Source of the DNA: Aromatoleum petrolei
GTDB lineage: Bacteria > Pseudomonadota > Gammaproteobacteria > Burkholderiales > Rhodocyclaceae
Length of the DNA: 64,000 nt
Assembly (NCBI RefSeq): GCF_017894385.1
Contig: NZ_CP059560.1
Span: forward strand, 2,170,001 to 2,234,000
Direction: 5' to 3'
Under the pieces are notes generated by a model. That model was given only the letters and a program-made list of their open reading frames with translations, was not told the DNA's origin and ran no database searches. Both the position numbers and the translations under genes were made by a program. This document shows, piece by piece, positions 51,934 through 59,462 of this stretch; within the stretch, counting starts at the first letter, position 1; each line of letters starts with the position of its first letter.

Positions 51934-52335
51934 TCAGTGCGCCGGCGTCACGATGGGTGCGCCACTGTCCTTCAGGAGGACTACCATGAACTTGGCAGGT
52001 TCGGTGCGACTGGCGTTGCGCGAGACGGTGTGTATGTCGTCCGGACCTTCGTAGAAGGTCTGGCCCGGAGTCAGCGTGACGGCCTTGCCTCCGCGCACCC
52101 CCATCACGATTGAACCTTCCAGCACATAGACGAATGCGTGCGCGTTGTGACGATGCACGTCGCTAGCTCCGCCGGGTGCGTAGTCGACTGTGATGACCGT
52201 CGCTTCCTTGCCCGGATAGTCGGCGAGCGCCTGCTTCATCAGCGGCGTCACGTGTGCTCCCGGCGGCGATTGTTGCGCGCCAGCGGCGCCAGCTGCCAAC
52301 ACCAACGCGACAGCGAGGGCTCTGAGTTTCAACAT
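51934..52335 (-). CDS. Exported cupin-domain protein
   Basis: A 133-residue protein with a signal peptide (about 1-20) and one cupin domain: YAPGGASDVHRHNAHAFVYVLEGSIVMGV with metal-binding histidines and a glutamate, then GGKAVTLTPGQTFYEGPDDIHTVSRN as the second motif. It is probably a periplasmic metal-binding protein; enzymatic function is unknown. It is the last gene of a three-gene operon with a CMD-family protein and an NmrA-like protein. Confidence 0.9.
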   Translation of the reverse strand: MLKLRALAVALVLAAGAAGAQQSPPGAHVTPLMKQALADYPGKEATVITVDYAPGGASDVHRHNAHAFVYVLEGSIVMGVRGGKAVTLTPGQTFYEGPDDIHTVSRNASRTEPAKFMVVLLKDSGAPIVTPAH

Positions 52336-52370
52336 GGTTTGCTCCTTGTCGTGGGGCGGTGGATGCCTGA

Positions 52371-52850
52371 TCAGGACAGGCCCGATCTGTCCAGGCCAAA
52401 GGCCTTGTCGTACGAGCCGGGTACCACACGAAAGCCGGCGCTGACGCGGTTCCATGCATTGATCGACATCACGAGGAAGGTCAGATCGGACAACTCCTTC
52501 TCGGACAACTGAGCACGAACGCGCTCATAGACGTCGTCGGGCACGCCCTCGGCAGGAATCCGGGTCAGGACTTCGGTCCATTCCAGGGCAGCCCGTTCGC
52601 GCGCGCTGAACAGCGTCGACTCGCGCCAGATGGCGACATGGTGCAGCCTGAGCGGGCGCTCGCCGTGCATCGTCGCTTCCTTGACGTGCATATCGACGCA
52701 GAACGCGCAGCCGTTGATCTGGGATGCCCGGATATCCACGAGATGCCGGGTCGACACTTCGATCGCGGACTCGTTGAGGGCCATGCTGAATGCGAGCAGT
52801 TTCTTGAACAGCTCGGGCGATTGCTTCTGGTAGTCGATGCGTTGGGTCAT
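52371..52850 (-). CDS. Carboxymuconolactone decarboxylase/AhpD-family protein
   Basis: A 159-residue protein of the CMD/AhpD fold with the redox motif CAFCVDMH (two cysteines and a histidine), typical of AhpD-like peroxidase partners. LLAFSMALNESAIEVSTRHLVDIRASQINGC and RERAALEWTEVLTRIP are common in this branch. It may reduce peroxides or organic radicals. It starts right after an AGGAGATCC site and is 13 bases from the NmrA-like gene. Confidence 0.92.
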   Translation of the reverse strand: MTQRIDYQKQSPELFKKLLAFSMALNESAIEVSTRHLVDIRASQINGCAFCVDMHVKEATMHGERPLRLHHVAIWRESTLFSARERAALEWTEVLTRIPAEGVPDDVYERVRAQLSEKELSDLTFLVMSINAWNRVSAGFRVVPGSYDKAFGLDRSGLS

Positions 52851-52863
52851 GATGGATCTCCTT

Positions 52864-53619
52864 TTATGCTCGTGCCGAGGAGCGGCTGAGCCAGTTGTGA
52901 AAACGGGTTGGGCCGATGCGTGCGTCATCACCGGCCACCAGCGATCGGTCGTCGAGTTCGCTGCCGAAATAGCGCGCATGAACGTCGGCGACGACCTCGC
53001 GCCGGTCTTGGCGGGCGGCGAGGAACTGGCGAGCCAGTTCATCGAGCGGGAAGCGGTCCGGCCCGGCGACCTCGACAATCGCATTCATCGGCGCCCCAAC
53101 CGTGAGGTCGGCCAGCAGCGCCGAAACGTCGTCCGCTGCGATGGGCTGGATCAAGGCGGGCGACAGGCGGATCGTGTCGCCGTCGGCGCTCGAATCGATG
53201 ATCCCTCCGATGAACTCGAAGAATTGCGCTGAGCGCAGGATCGTGTAGGGAATCGGCGACGCCTTGATCAGGTTTTCCTGCGCCACTTTTGCGCGGAAGT
53301 AACCGTTCTCCGGAAGGCGATCGGTCCCGACGATGGAGAGTGCGACGTGATGCCCGACGCCGGCGGCGGCTTCCGCGGCAAGCAGGTTACGGGTGGACGT
53401 TTCGAAGAATTCCCGCACGGCCTGGTCTTCGAACGAGGGCGAGTTACTTGCGTCGACCACCACCTGCGTACCCGCAAGCGCTTCGCCCAGCCCTTCGCCT
53501 GTCATCGCATTGATGCCGGTACGGGGGGATGCCGCCACCGCTTCATGTCCATCGAGACGCAGCCTGTTTACAATGTTTGATCCGATAAGGCCGGTACCGC
53601 CGATAACAACGATCTTCAT
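52864..53619 (-). CDS. NmrA-like NAD(P)-binding SDR protein
   Basis: A 251-residue atypical SDR. The N-terminal VVIGGTGLIGSNIVNRLRLDGHEAVAASP is the dinucleotide-binding motif; VVDASNSPSFEDQAVREFFETSTRNLLAAEAAAGVGHHVALSIVGTDRLPENGYFRAKVAQENLI is a common run of NmrA/NAD(P)H-binding proteins that sense redox state. It lacks the classical Tyr-X3-Lys pattern (YFRAK remains). It heads the operon with the CMD-family and cupin genes and is divergent from a CadC-like regulator gene. Confidence 0.9.
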   Translation of the reverse strand: MKIVVIGGTGLIGSNIVNRLRLDGHEAVAASPRTGINAMTGEGLGEALAGTQVVVDASNSPSFEDQAVREFFETSTRNLLAAEAAAGVGHHVALSIVGTDRLPENGYFRAKVAQENLIKASPIPYTILRSAQFFEFIGGIIDSSADGDTIRLSPALIQPIAADDVSALLADLTVGAPMNAIVEVAGPDRFPLDELARQFLAARQDRREVVADVHARYFGSELDDRSLVAGDDARIGPTRFHNWLSRSSARA

Positions 53620-53769
53620 GCTTGGGCTCCTTGCCTGAGTGGCGATCACTTGGTGGCCGCGATCGATGGATGCAGTGTGCGCGGCGTGCCGGCTGAAGAC
53701 TTTGTCGACGTCTTGGGTTTTCCTTGGATTTCGCATGGATGCTTGTCCAAGACCGCGCTGGAGCCCTGA

Positions 53770-55344
53770 ATGCTTCTGGTGTTTGACGACTGCCTGCTCG
53801 ACCCGGACCGGCGGGAGCTCTCGCGGGCGTCGACGCCTGTTGCGATTGCGCCCAAAGTCTTCGACCTGCTGCTCTATCTGGCCGAGCACCGTGAGCGCGT
53901 CGTCAGCAGGGACGATCTGATTGGTGCCGTATGGGGCGGCCGAATCGTTTCGGAATCGACCTTGGCAAGTCACATCAACGCCGTGCGCAAGGCCGTGGGC
54001 GACGACGGCCACCAACAGCGCGTGATTCGAACGGTCGCGCGCAAGGGATTCCGCTTCATCGCCGATCTAAGAGAAGCCGGTTCAGCGGAGGGCACCGGTG
54101 CGCCTGGCGCCGGATTCGCCGCAACTCCGGCGTCCCCGCCAACCCTGCCGGACAAACCGTCCATCGCAGTCCTCCCCTTCGTGAATCTGAGCGGAGATCC
54201 GGAGCAGGACTACCTGGCCGACGGCGTGGTCGAGGACATCATCGCGGCCTTGTCGCAGTATCGCTGGCTGTTCGTCGTCGCGCGCAACTCGAGCTTCACC
54301 TACAAGGGCCGTGCCGTGGACGTGAAACAGGCGGGCCGCGAACTGGGCGTCCGCTACGTACTGGAAGGGAGCTGGCGCAAGGCCGACAACCGTGTGCGCA
54401 TCACCGGTCAGCTGATCGATGCCACCACCGGGGCGCATCATTGGGCAGGCCGCTTCGAGGGGGTCCTCGGAGACATCTTCGCGCTGCAGGACCAGATCAC
54501 CGAGACTGTGGTCGGCGCAATTGCCCCTCAACTCGAGCGCGCCGAGATCGAGCGAGCGCGGCACAAACCGACCGAAAACCTCGGCGCCTACGATTACTAT
54601 CTACGCGGAATGGCTTGGTTGCATCGCGGAACCCGGGAGGCGATCGACCATGCGCTGCCACTCTTCCTCAAGGCAATCGAGCACGATCCCGATTTCGCGT
54701 CGGCCTACGCGATGGCTGCGTGGTGTCACTGCTGGCGGAAGATCAACGGCTGGATGACCGATCGCCCGCGGGAGTTGGCCGAGGGCGTCCTATTGGCTCG
54801 CCGGGCCGTCGAATTGGGCAAGGACGATGCGGTCGCGCTGACCCGATGCGGGCATGTGCTCGGCCATCTTGCCCAAGACCTTCCCGGCGGCATCGCCTTG
54901 CTGGACAAGGCGCTCATGCTCAATCCCAACCTCGCCGCGGCGTGGTTCCTCGGCGCATTCCTTAAGCTCTTGCATGGCGAAACGGAAGAAGCCGTCGAGC
55001 ACTTTACCCACGCCATGCGTTTGAGCCCCCTCGATCCGGAGCTCTACAAGATGGAAGCCGGCATGGCAGCCGCGCATCTCTTCATGGGGCACTTCGACAC
55101 CGCAGCGTCCTGGGCGGAGCGCGCATTGCGGGAATTGCCCAGCCTGTTGCTCGCTGCGGCCACCCTCGCGGCAAGCCATGCTCACGCCGGACGCAGCGCT
55201 GAAGCGCAGCGCGCGCTCGATCATCTGCGCCAACTCGACCCCGCATTGCGCCTCGCCAATGTCGCAGAGTGGCTGCCGATCCAACGGTCGGAGAATCTCG
55301 CCACCCTGATTGAAGGTCTGCGAAGAGCGGGGCTACCGACATGA
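53770..55344 (+). CDS. CadC-like winged-helix regulator with TolB-like and TPR domains
   Basis: A 524-residue protein. The N-terminal OmpR/CadC-type winged helix (about 1-100, ending RTVARKGFRFIADL) binds DNA. A middle part (about 125-260) resembles the TolB-like domain of adenylate-cyclase-associated regulators (SIAVLPFVNLSGDPEQDYLADGVVEDII). TPR-like repeats fill the C-terminal half. No transmembrane helix is evident. It is divergent from the NmrA/CMD/cupin operon and is the likely regulator of it. The signal it senses is not known. Confidence 0.88.
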   Translation: MLLVFDDCLLDPDRRELSRASTPVAIAPKVFDLLLYLAEHRERVVSRDDLIGAVWGGRIVSESTLASHINAVRKAVGDDGHQQRVIRTVARKGFRFIADLREAGSAEGTGAPGAGFAATPASPPTLPDKPSIAVLPFVNLSGDPEQDYLADGVVEDIIAALSQYRWLFVVARNSSFTYKGRAVDVKQAGRELGVRYVLEGSWRKADNRVRITGQLIDATTGAHHWAGRFEGVLGDIFALQDQITETVVGAIAPQLERAEIERARHKPTENLGAYDYYLRGMAWLHRGTREAIDHALPLFLKAIEHDPDFASAYAMAAWCHCWRKINGWMTDRPRELAEGVLLARRAVELGKDDAVALTRCGHVLGHLAQDLPGGIALLDKALMLNPNLAAAWFLGAFLKLLHGETEEAVEHFTHAMRLSPLDPELYKMEAGMAAAHLFMGHFDTAASWAERALRELPSLLLAAATLAASHAHAGRSAEAQRALDHLRQLDPALRLANVAEWLPIQRSENLATLIEGLRRAGLPT

Positions 55345-55656
55345 ATGCGTGCCGCGGCGGCCGTTGTAAAAGCTTGCAGTGAGTCTGAAGCAGACCAATG
55401 CCCAGCGCTTCGCCTGCAGCCTTGACCCTGTACCCACGGTGATGGGGATCTTCGCGCGCTGCATGGCACTCGACGCCTTCCAGCGTGCCACACCCGGCGC
55501 CCAGCCCGACGCAGGACGAGCAACAGTGATCATGAGAACAGCAGGAAGCATTCACCCCCGCGCTCGGGCGCCGGCTTAGAATACGCACTTTGTCGAAAGA
55601 ACCGTCATAGCCGCGGCCATGAAAGGCTTTCATCCTTGCAACCGAATGGGGTGAAA
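55345..55656 (+). other. Intergenic region before the GNAT-Rnk gene
   Basis: About 310 bases with no recognised gene. Small open frames on both strands have no family resemblance that I can see. TAGAAT at 55577-55582 would suit a -10 box for the downstream gene, but no good -35 was found. Confidence 0.3.
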
Positions 55657-56568
55657 ATGTCCAAACCTTTCGTTTCCCTGTGCCCCGAGATCACTCGGGC
55701 CGATGCAATGACTCTGATGGACTGGTTGGAAGACGAGTCCGTCACCTGCTACCTGAGCGATTCGCGCCATGTCTCCAGGTTCATTGAGCAGGTCGTCGAT
55801 CGAGTCCAGTTGCCCATCCTGACCCATCTGTTCAACCAGGGAGGCCGGTTCTTCATGGCCTACGACCGGCATGACACCCCGGTGGGTTTCGTTCGTCTCG
55901 TCAAGACGGGACCGGACTGCGAAATGGTCCTGGTCATCGGCAACCGCGACAACTGGGGCCGCAAGCTCGGAGCCAGCACCATCCGCGAAGGCATGAAGCT
56001 TGCATTCTTCGACATGCGGGCCGAGAAGCTCATCGCCAAGATTCATGCGGACAATACACGCTCGCTGAAGGCCTTCCAGAGCAGCGGTTTCCTGCTGGAA
56101 AGCCAAACGCCTACCCTGAAGTCCTTTGCCATGACCTTGGAGCGCTACCTCCGGCTCTTGCGCGAAAGCCCCGCAGATCAGGCCACCGATATCTATATCA
56201 CCGAAGTCGACAATGCCCGGCTCAGAAACCTGCTCGCGTTCGAGCGGGCCTCAGATGTTTTCGAGCTGGAGCACGAGATCGAGCGAGCCATCGTTGTCGA
56301 TTCGCGGCAAGTGGCGCAGGACGTCGTCACAATGAACTCCAGGGCCTTGGTGCAGCTGGACGACGAGGAAGTGGAAGTGGCGCTGGTTTACCCGGAGGAC
56401 GCGGATGACGATGCCGGGAAGCTGTCGGTTTGTTCCGGAATTGGCACTGCGATCCTGGGCTACAAGGAGGGCGATGTCTTCGACTGGCGCATCACGGACC
56501 GGACCCGGCGTATTCGGATTGGGAAAGTGCTTTACCAGCCCGAAGCCGCGGGCGATTTTCACCTGTAG
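55657..56568 (+). CDS. GNAT acetyltransferase-Rnk (GreA/B C-terminal-like) fusion protein
   Basis: A 303-residue two-domain protein. Residues about 1-155 form a GNAT-like domain, with the acetyl-CoA loop in NRDNWGRKLGAS (97-108) and HADNTRSLKAFQSSGF. Residues about 165-303 match Rnk, the nucleoside diphosphate kinase regulator: DIYITEVDNARLRNLL, QDVVTMNSRA, VALVYPEDADDDAGKLSV, GTAILGYKEGDVFDW and VLYQPEAAGDFHL. Rnk proteins bind RNA polymerase through a GreA-like fold. The fusion is unusual to my knowledge. GGGGTGAAA precedes the ATG. It may acetylate a transcription component; that is speculation. Confidence 0.85.
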   Translation: MSKPFVSLCPEITRADAMTLMDWLEDESVTCYLSDSRHVSRFIEQVVDRVQLPILTHLFNQGGRFFMAYDRHDTPVGFVRLVKTGPDCEMVLVIGNRDNWGRKLGASTIREGMKLAFFDMRAEKLIAKIHADNTRSLKAFQSSGFLLESQTPTLKSFAMTLERYLRLLRESPADQATDIYITEVDNARLRNLLAFERASDVFELEHEIERAIVVDSRQVAQDVVTMNSRALVQLDDEEVEVALVYPEDADDDAGKLSVCSGIGTAILGYKEGDVFDWRITDRTRRIRIGKVLYQPEAAGDFHL

Positions 56569-56700
56569 CTTCGCACGCTGTGCCCCCGCTCTTTGGGCGA
56601 AACCGTCGTCCGGCGTCGCACATCCGCTCCGGTGTCGGGAAGCTCGCAGGGCGCCAGCCCCAAGTGGCGGTCCGAGACGGTCTGCAATTTCACGGGTCGC

Positions 56701-57096
56701 TCACGGCGTGCATTCGGCAGACGATGCGTTTGCCTGGCGCAACCAGGCGATCAGGTCCGCCCGTTCCTGCGCATCGGCAATCCCGGCGTAGCCCATGGTC
56801 GTGCCCGGGATCATCGCAATCGGGTTGGTCAGGAAGCGGTCCAGGGTACTGCCGTTCCAGACGATGTTGGCGTGGGCCATCGCCGGCGAGTAGCGGAAGT
56901 CCGCCACGCCGCCCGCGCGGCGTCCGAACAGGCCGCAATGCTTGGGCCCCGTGCGGTTATAGGCGAGCGCGTGGCAGGCCTGGCAGCGCGCATAAATGGC
57001 CTCGCCGCGCGCCGGATCGCCGGGCGCGACGGCGCCGGCGGACAGCGGGGCCAATACCGACAGCGCCAGCAGGACGGTGGCGAGTGGACGTTTCAT
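56701..57096 (-). CDS. Class I cytochrome c
   Basis: A 131-residue exported monohaem cytochrome: signal peptide (about 1-22), haem motif CQACH (38-42) and a likely axial methionine M101 in PGTTMGYAGI. ARGEAIYARCQACHAL and NRTGPKHCGLFGR are typical of the cytochrome c2/c550 type; the CG in GPKHCGLFG is a variant of the usual GPxLxGVxGR. It would pass electrons in the periplasm. Its start overlaps the stop of the ferritin-like gene (ATGA), so the two are coupled. Confidence 0.92.
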   Translation of the reverse strand: MKRPLATVLLALSVLAPLSAGAVAPGDPARGEAIYARCQACHALAYNRTGPKHCGLFGRRAGGVADFRYSPAMAHANIVWNGSTLDRFLTNPIAMIPGTTMGYAGIADAQERADLIAWLRQANASSAECTP

Positions 57097-57680
57097 GACA
57101 TGAAGGCGGCGGGGACAGGGTCCTGGCCCAGCGTCTGGCGCAGGATGGCCCAGTGCATGGCCTCGTCACCCAGGATGCTGGCTGCAGCACTCGCCAGTTC
57201 GCGGCCGTGGAACAGCGGTACTGCGCCGAGATAGGCGCTCACCGCCCCGCGCTCGAGCCCGGCGGCGAAGCCCAGCACATCGGCCTGGCTCTTGAGCTTG
57301 TCGGTGGGAAACACATAGCGCTCACGCGCTTCCGCCGGAGTGCCGCCCAGTTTGCGCACTGTCTTTGCGAGCGCGTCCGCATGCTCCTTGTGATGGCCCT
57401 GAAACTGCAAGGCCAAGTCCAACGCCGGTTTCTGCAACAGGCCGCTGCCGGCGCCTACCGCATAGGCGGCGATGGCCTCCAGTTCAGCACCGAGTGCGGT
57501 ATTGAGAATGCGGACGTCCGACTCCGTGTCGTCCTGCTTGCCTGCCTGGGCGGCGGCCAGTGCCGGACGCCCCGCCATCAGGGCGACCGCCGTGGCCGAC
57601 AGGATGGCGCCCGAACCGACCAGAAAACGGCGCCGGCTCAGGCCTTCAAGGGCGGAAAAGGGATTTATGCGGGCGATCAT
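57093..57680 (-). CDS. Tat-exported ferritin-like domain protein
   Basis: A 195-residue protein with a twin-arginine signal (SRRRFLVGSG, R16-R18) and a helical ferritin-like domain. Possible diiron residues appear in ALGAELEAIAAYAVG, QGHHKEHADAL, GLERGAVSAYLG and GDEAMHWAILR. Tat export suits a protein folded with metal before export. The ATGA overlap with the sigma gene upstream and with the cytochrome downstream makes a tight three-gene operon. Role is unknown; peroxide or iron handling is likely. Confidence 0.85.
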   Translation of the reverse strand: MIARINPFSALEGLSRRRFLVGSGAILSATAVALMAGRPALAAAQAGKQDDTESDVRILNTALGAELEAIAAYAVGAGSGLLQKPALDLALQFQGHHKEHADALAKTVRKLGGTPAEARERYVFPTDKLKSQADVLGFAAGLERGAVSAYLGAVPLFHGRELASAAASILGDEAMHWAILRQTLGQDPVPAAFMS

Positions 57681-58411
57681 GACGCTCTCCTCGGGGTGGT
57701 GGGTGAAGTCAGGGCGCCCTGCCCGGCAACGGCCGGGGCGGGAAGCCCAAGGCGGGCGCATACGTGCGCCACGATGCGGTCGCAACGCTGGCCGTCGAAC
57801 GCGAACACGTCCTCCATCAAGGGGCCGAGACGCTGCCCCAGCGATTCACGCAGCAGGGACCGTGCGCGCAGGTGGCGGACCTTGGTGTTGGCCTCGGATA
57901 TGCCCAGCGAGGCGGCGGTCTCGTCCACGCTCAAGCCCTCAACGGCGCGCAGCATGAAGACATTGCGGTAGTTGTCCGGCAGGTCGTCGATGGCGTGCTC
58001 GATCAGTCGCCGCAGGTCATTGCGCATCGCCAGGGTCTCGGGTGTGTCCGCTGTGCTGCCGAACCTGCTCTCGTTGACGGGCTCGCCCCCGGCTGGGTCG
58101 GCAGGCTCGACGGGCCGCCGCCGCCTCGACTCGAGCGCCTGATTGACGATGATCCGCGTCAGCCAGGTGGATAGGCGCGCATCGCCGCGGTAGCCGGCCA
58201 TCGCGCGATGGGCCTTGATGTAGCCTTCCTGCAGCGCATCCTCGGCCTCGGCATCGTCGCGCAGGATGCTGCGCGCAACCCTGAACAGCCGCCGATTGTG
58301 CTGGCGCATCAGACGCTCGAAGGCGCCCGGCTCGCCGGCGACGATGCTGCGCGCCAGCGCGGCATCTGAAACCGCCGTGCAAGTCGCCGCCGCTGTATCG
58401 AGTGTGTTCAT
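57677..58411 (-). CDS. ECF-type RNA polymerase sigma factor
   Basis: A 244-residue sigma70-family factor with region 2 (about 30-100, with AEDALQEGYIKAHRAMAGYRGDARLSTWLTRII) and region 4 (about 130-190, with LPDNYRNVFMLRAVEGLSVDETAASLGISEANTKVRHLRAR). A C-terminal extension (EDVFAFDGQRCDRIVAHVCARLG) with two cysteines follows and may sense redox or metal. No anti-sigma gene is beside it. AGGAGGATGGC precedes the ATG. An ECF-like promoter sits just upstream, so autoregulation is likely. The operon continues with the ferritin-like protein and cytochrome c. Confidence 0.93.
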   Translation of the reverse strand: MNTLDTAAATCTAVSDAALARSIVAGEPGAFERLMRQHNRRLFRVARSILRDDAEAEDALQEGYIKAHRAMAGYRGDARLSTWLTRIIVNQALESRRRRPVEPADPAGGEPVNESRFGSTADTPETLAMRNDLRRLIEHAIDDLPDNYRNVFMLRAVEGLSVDETAASLGISEANTKVRHLRARSLLRESLGQRLGPLMEDVFAFDGQRCDRIVAHVCARLGLPAPAVAGQGALTSPTTPRRAS

Positions 58412-58432
58412 GCCATCCTCCTGTTGTTGCCA

Positions 58433-58462
58433 ATTGGATGGGGCGTGCGGGGGAAAGGTTAC
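58433..58462 (-). promoter_or_regulatory. ECF-sigma-type promoter of the sigma operon
   Basis: On the minus strand GTAACC (58462-58457), 16 bases, CATCCAAT (58440-58433), about 22 bases before the sigma gene start. The same element is found before the diheme cytochrome gene at 50503-50532. The GTAACC -35 box is of a kind reported for some ECF factors; the match of two sites here is directly visible. Confidence 0.72.
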
Positions 58463-58610
58463 AGTCGGCCAGCCATTAGGCCGGAAACACCCGGCCCGTC
58501 GATTGTCGCGATGAACTGCGTCTGGCTGCAACCTCGGCCTCCCAAGACCAGGAGGCGCATGGCCTATGGGGCGGGTGCCTAGACGTTGGCGGCGAGCGGC
58601 CGAACGGCGT

Positions 58611-58718
58611 TCAGATCTCGACCTGCTCAGAGAACGCCAAAGCATCATCGACCTCGATGCCCAGGTAACGGACTGTCCACTCGAGCTTGGAATGGCCACG
58701 CCAGACTCCGTGACCATT
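58611..58718 (-). pseudogene. Tyrosine recombinase (integrase) C-terminal remnant
   Basis: About 36 codons read GHSKLEWTVRYLGIEVDDALAFSEQ and stop at the normal place. This resembles the C-terminal end of phage/transposon-type integrases, which contain GHTKxExTVRYLGIEVDDAL with the catalytic tyrosine in VRYLG. Nothing upstream on this strand continues the gene, so it is a decayed fragment and marks a past mobile element between the sigma operon and the response regulator. The rest of 58412-58829 holds the sigma promoter and no other recognised feature. Confidence 0.6.
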
Positions 58719-58829
58719 GATCGGAGTCTGTCTGTTCGGCGCGGAGCGGCCGTCCGCTCCAGGGAAGGCGGGCGAACTCGATCTATCCGTCAGAACGGCC
58801 CCCTGAGCCAAACTCCGGCACACTTTGGC

Positions 58830-59462
58830 TCATTCAACTAGCGCATGCGCCCTCGCGTAGCGAAACATCTCAAGCGCGTTTCCCAGCCCGGTTTTCTGGC
58901 GGATAGCTGTCTGGTAGTTGGCGACGGTCTTGGCACTCACGTAAAGCCGCTTCGCGATGTCATCAACCGCTAGTCCCTGTGCAAGCAGGGTGAACACCTG
59001 GAACTCCCGGGACGATAACAGCTGATGGGGTGCATGCTCATCGCGCCCAGCCTCGCCCAAGGCTCGCACGGCTTCCTCCGATAGCGGGTGCCCCCCTGCG
59101 CCGATCTCTTGCACTGCCGCGATCAGGGCGCCCGGTGGACTGCTCTTCGTCAGATAGCCATCAGCACCCGCCTGCATGGCTTGACTGACCATCGCCGGAG
59201 TGTCATGCATGCTGAAGATAAGGATCTTCAGCATTGGTATTCTCGCTTTGAGTCGCCGCAGCGTTTCGAGGCCACCGCGGCCCGGCATCGAAAGATCGAG
59301 AACAAGAATATCGGCATGATTGGCATTGAACCAGGTATAGGTCGTTTCGCAGTTGGCGAACTCGGCCACGACGCGGATGTTTGGTTCAAGCTCCAGCAGC
59401 CGCTTAAATCCTGCTCGCACCACGGCGTGATCGTCAGCAATTGCCACACGCAAGCAGCTCAT
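58830..59462 (-). CDS. NarL/FixJ-family response regulator
   Basis: A 210-residue response regulator. The receiver domain has DD in AIADDHAVVRAG, the phospho-acceptor aspartate in ILVLDLSMPG and the lysine in YLTKSSPPG; the LuxR-type helix-turn-helix (LLSSREFQVFTLLAQGLAVDDIAKRL and VSAKTVANYQTAI) is at the C-terminus. The start overlaps the kinase stop (TGATG), after GGGAGG, so the pair is coupled. The most likely target is the divergent TonB receptor gene, but this is inferred from position. Confidence 0.95.
   Translation of the reverse strand: MSCLRVAIADDHAVVRAGFKRLLELEPNIRVVAEFANCETTYTWFNANHADILVLDLSMPGRGGLETLRRLKARIPMLKILIFSMHDTPAMVSQAMQAGADGYLTKSSPPGALIAAVQEIGAGGHPLSEEAVRALGEAGRDEHAPHQLLSSREFQVFTLLAQGLAVDDIAKRLYVSAKTVANYQTAIRQKTGLGNALEMFRYARAHALVE

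Noticed and set aside
55333..55633. Small minus-strand open frames upstream of the GNAT-Rnk gene
   Set aside because: No ribosome site, no family resemblance and unbalanced composition; treated as non-coding.
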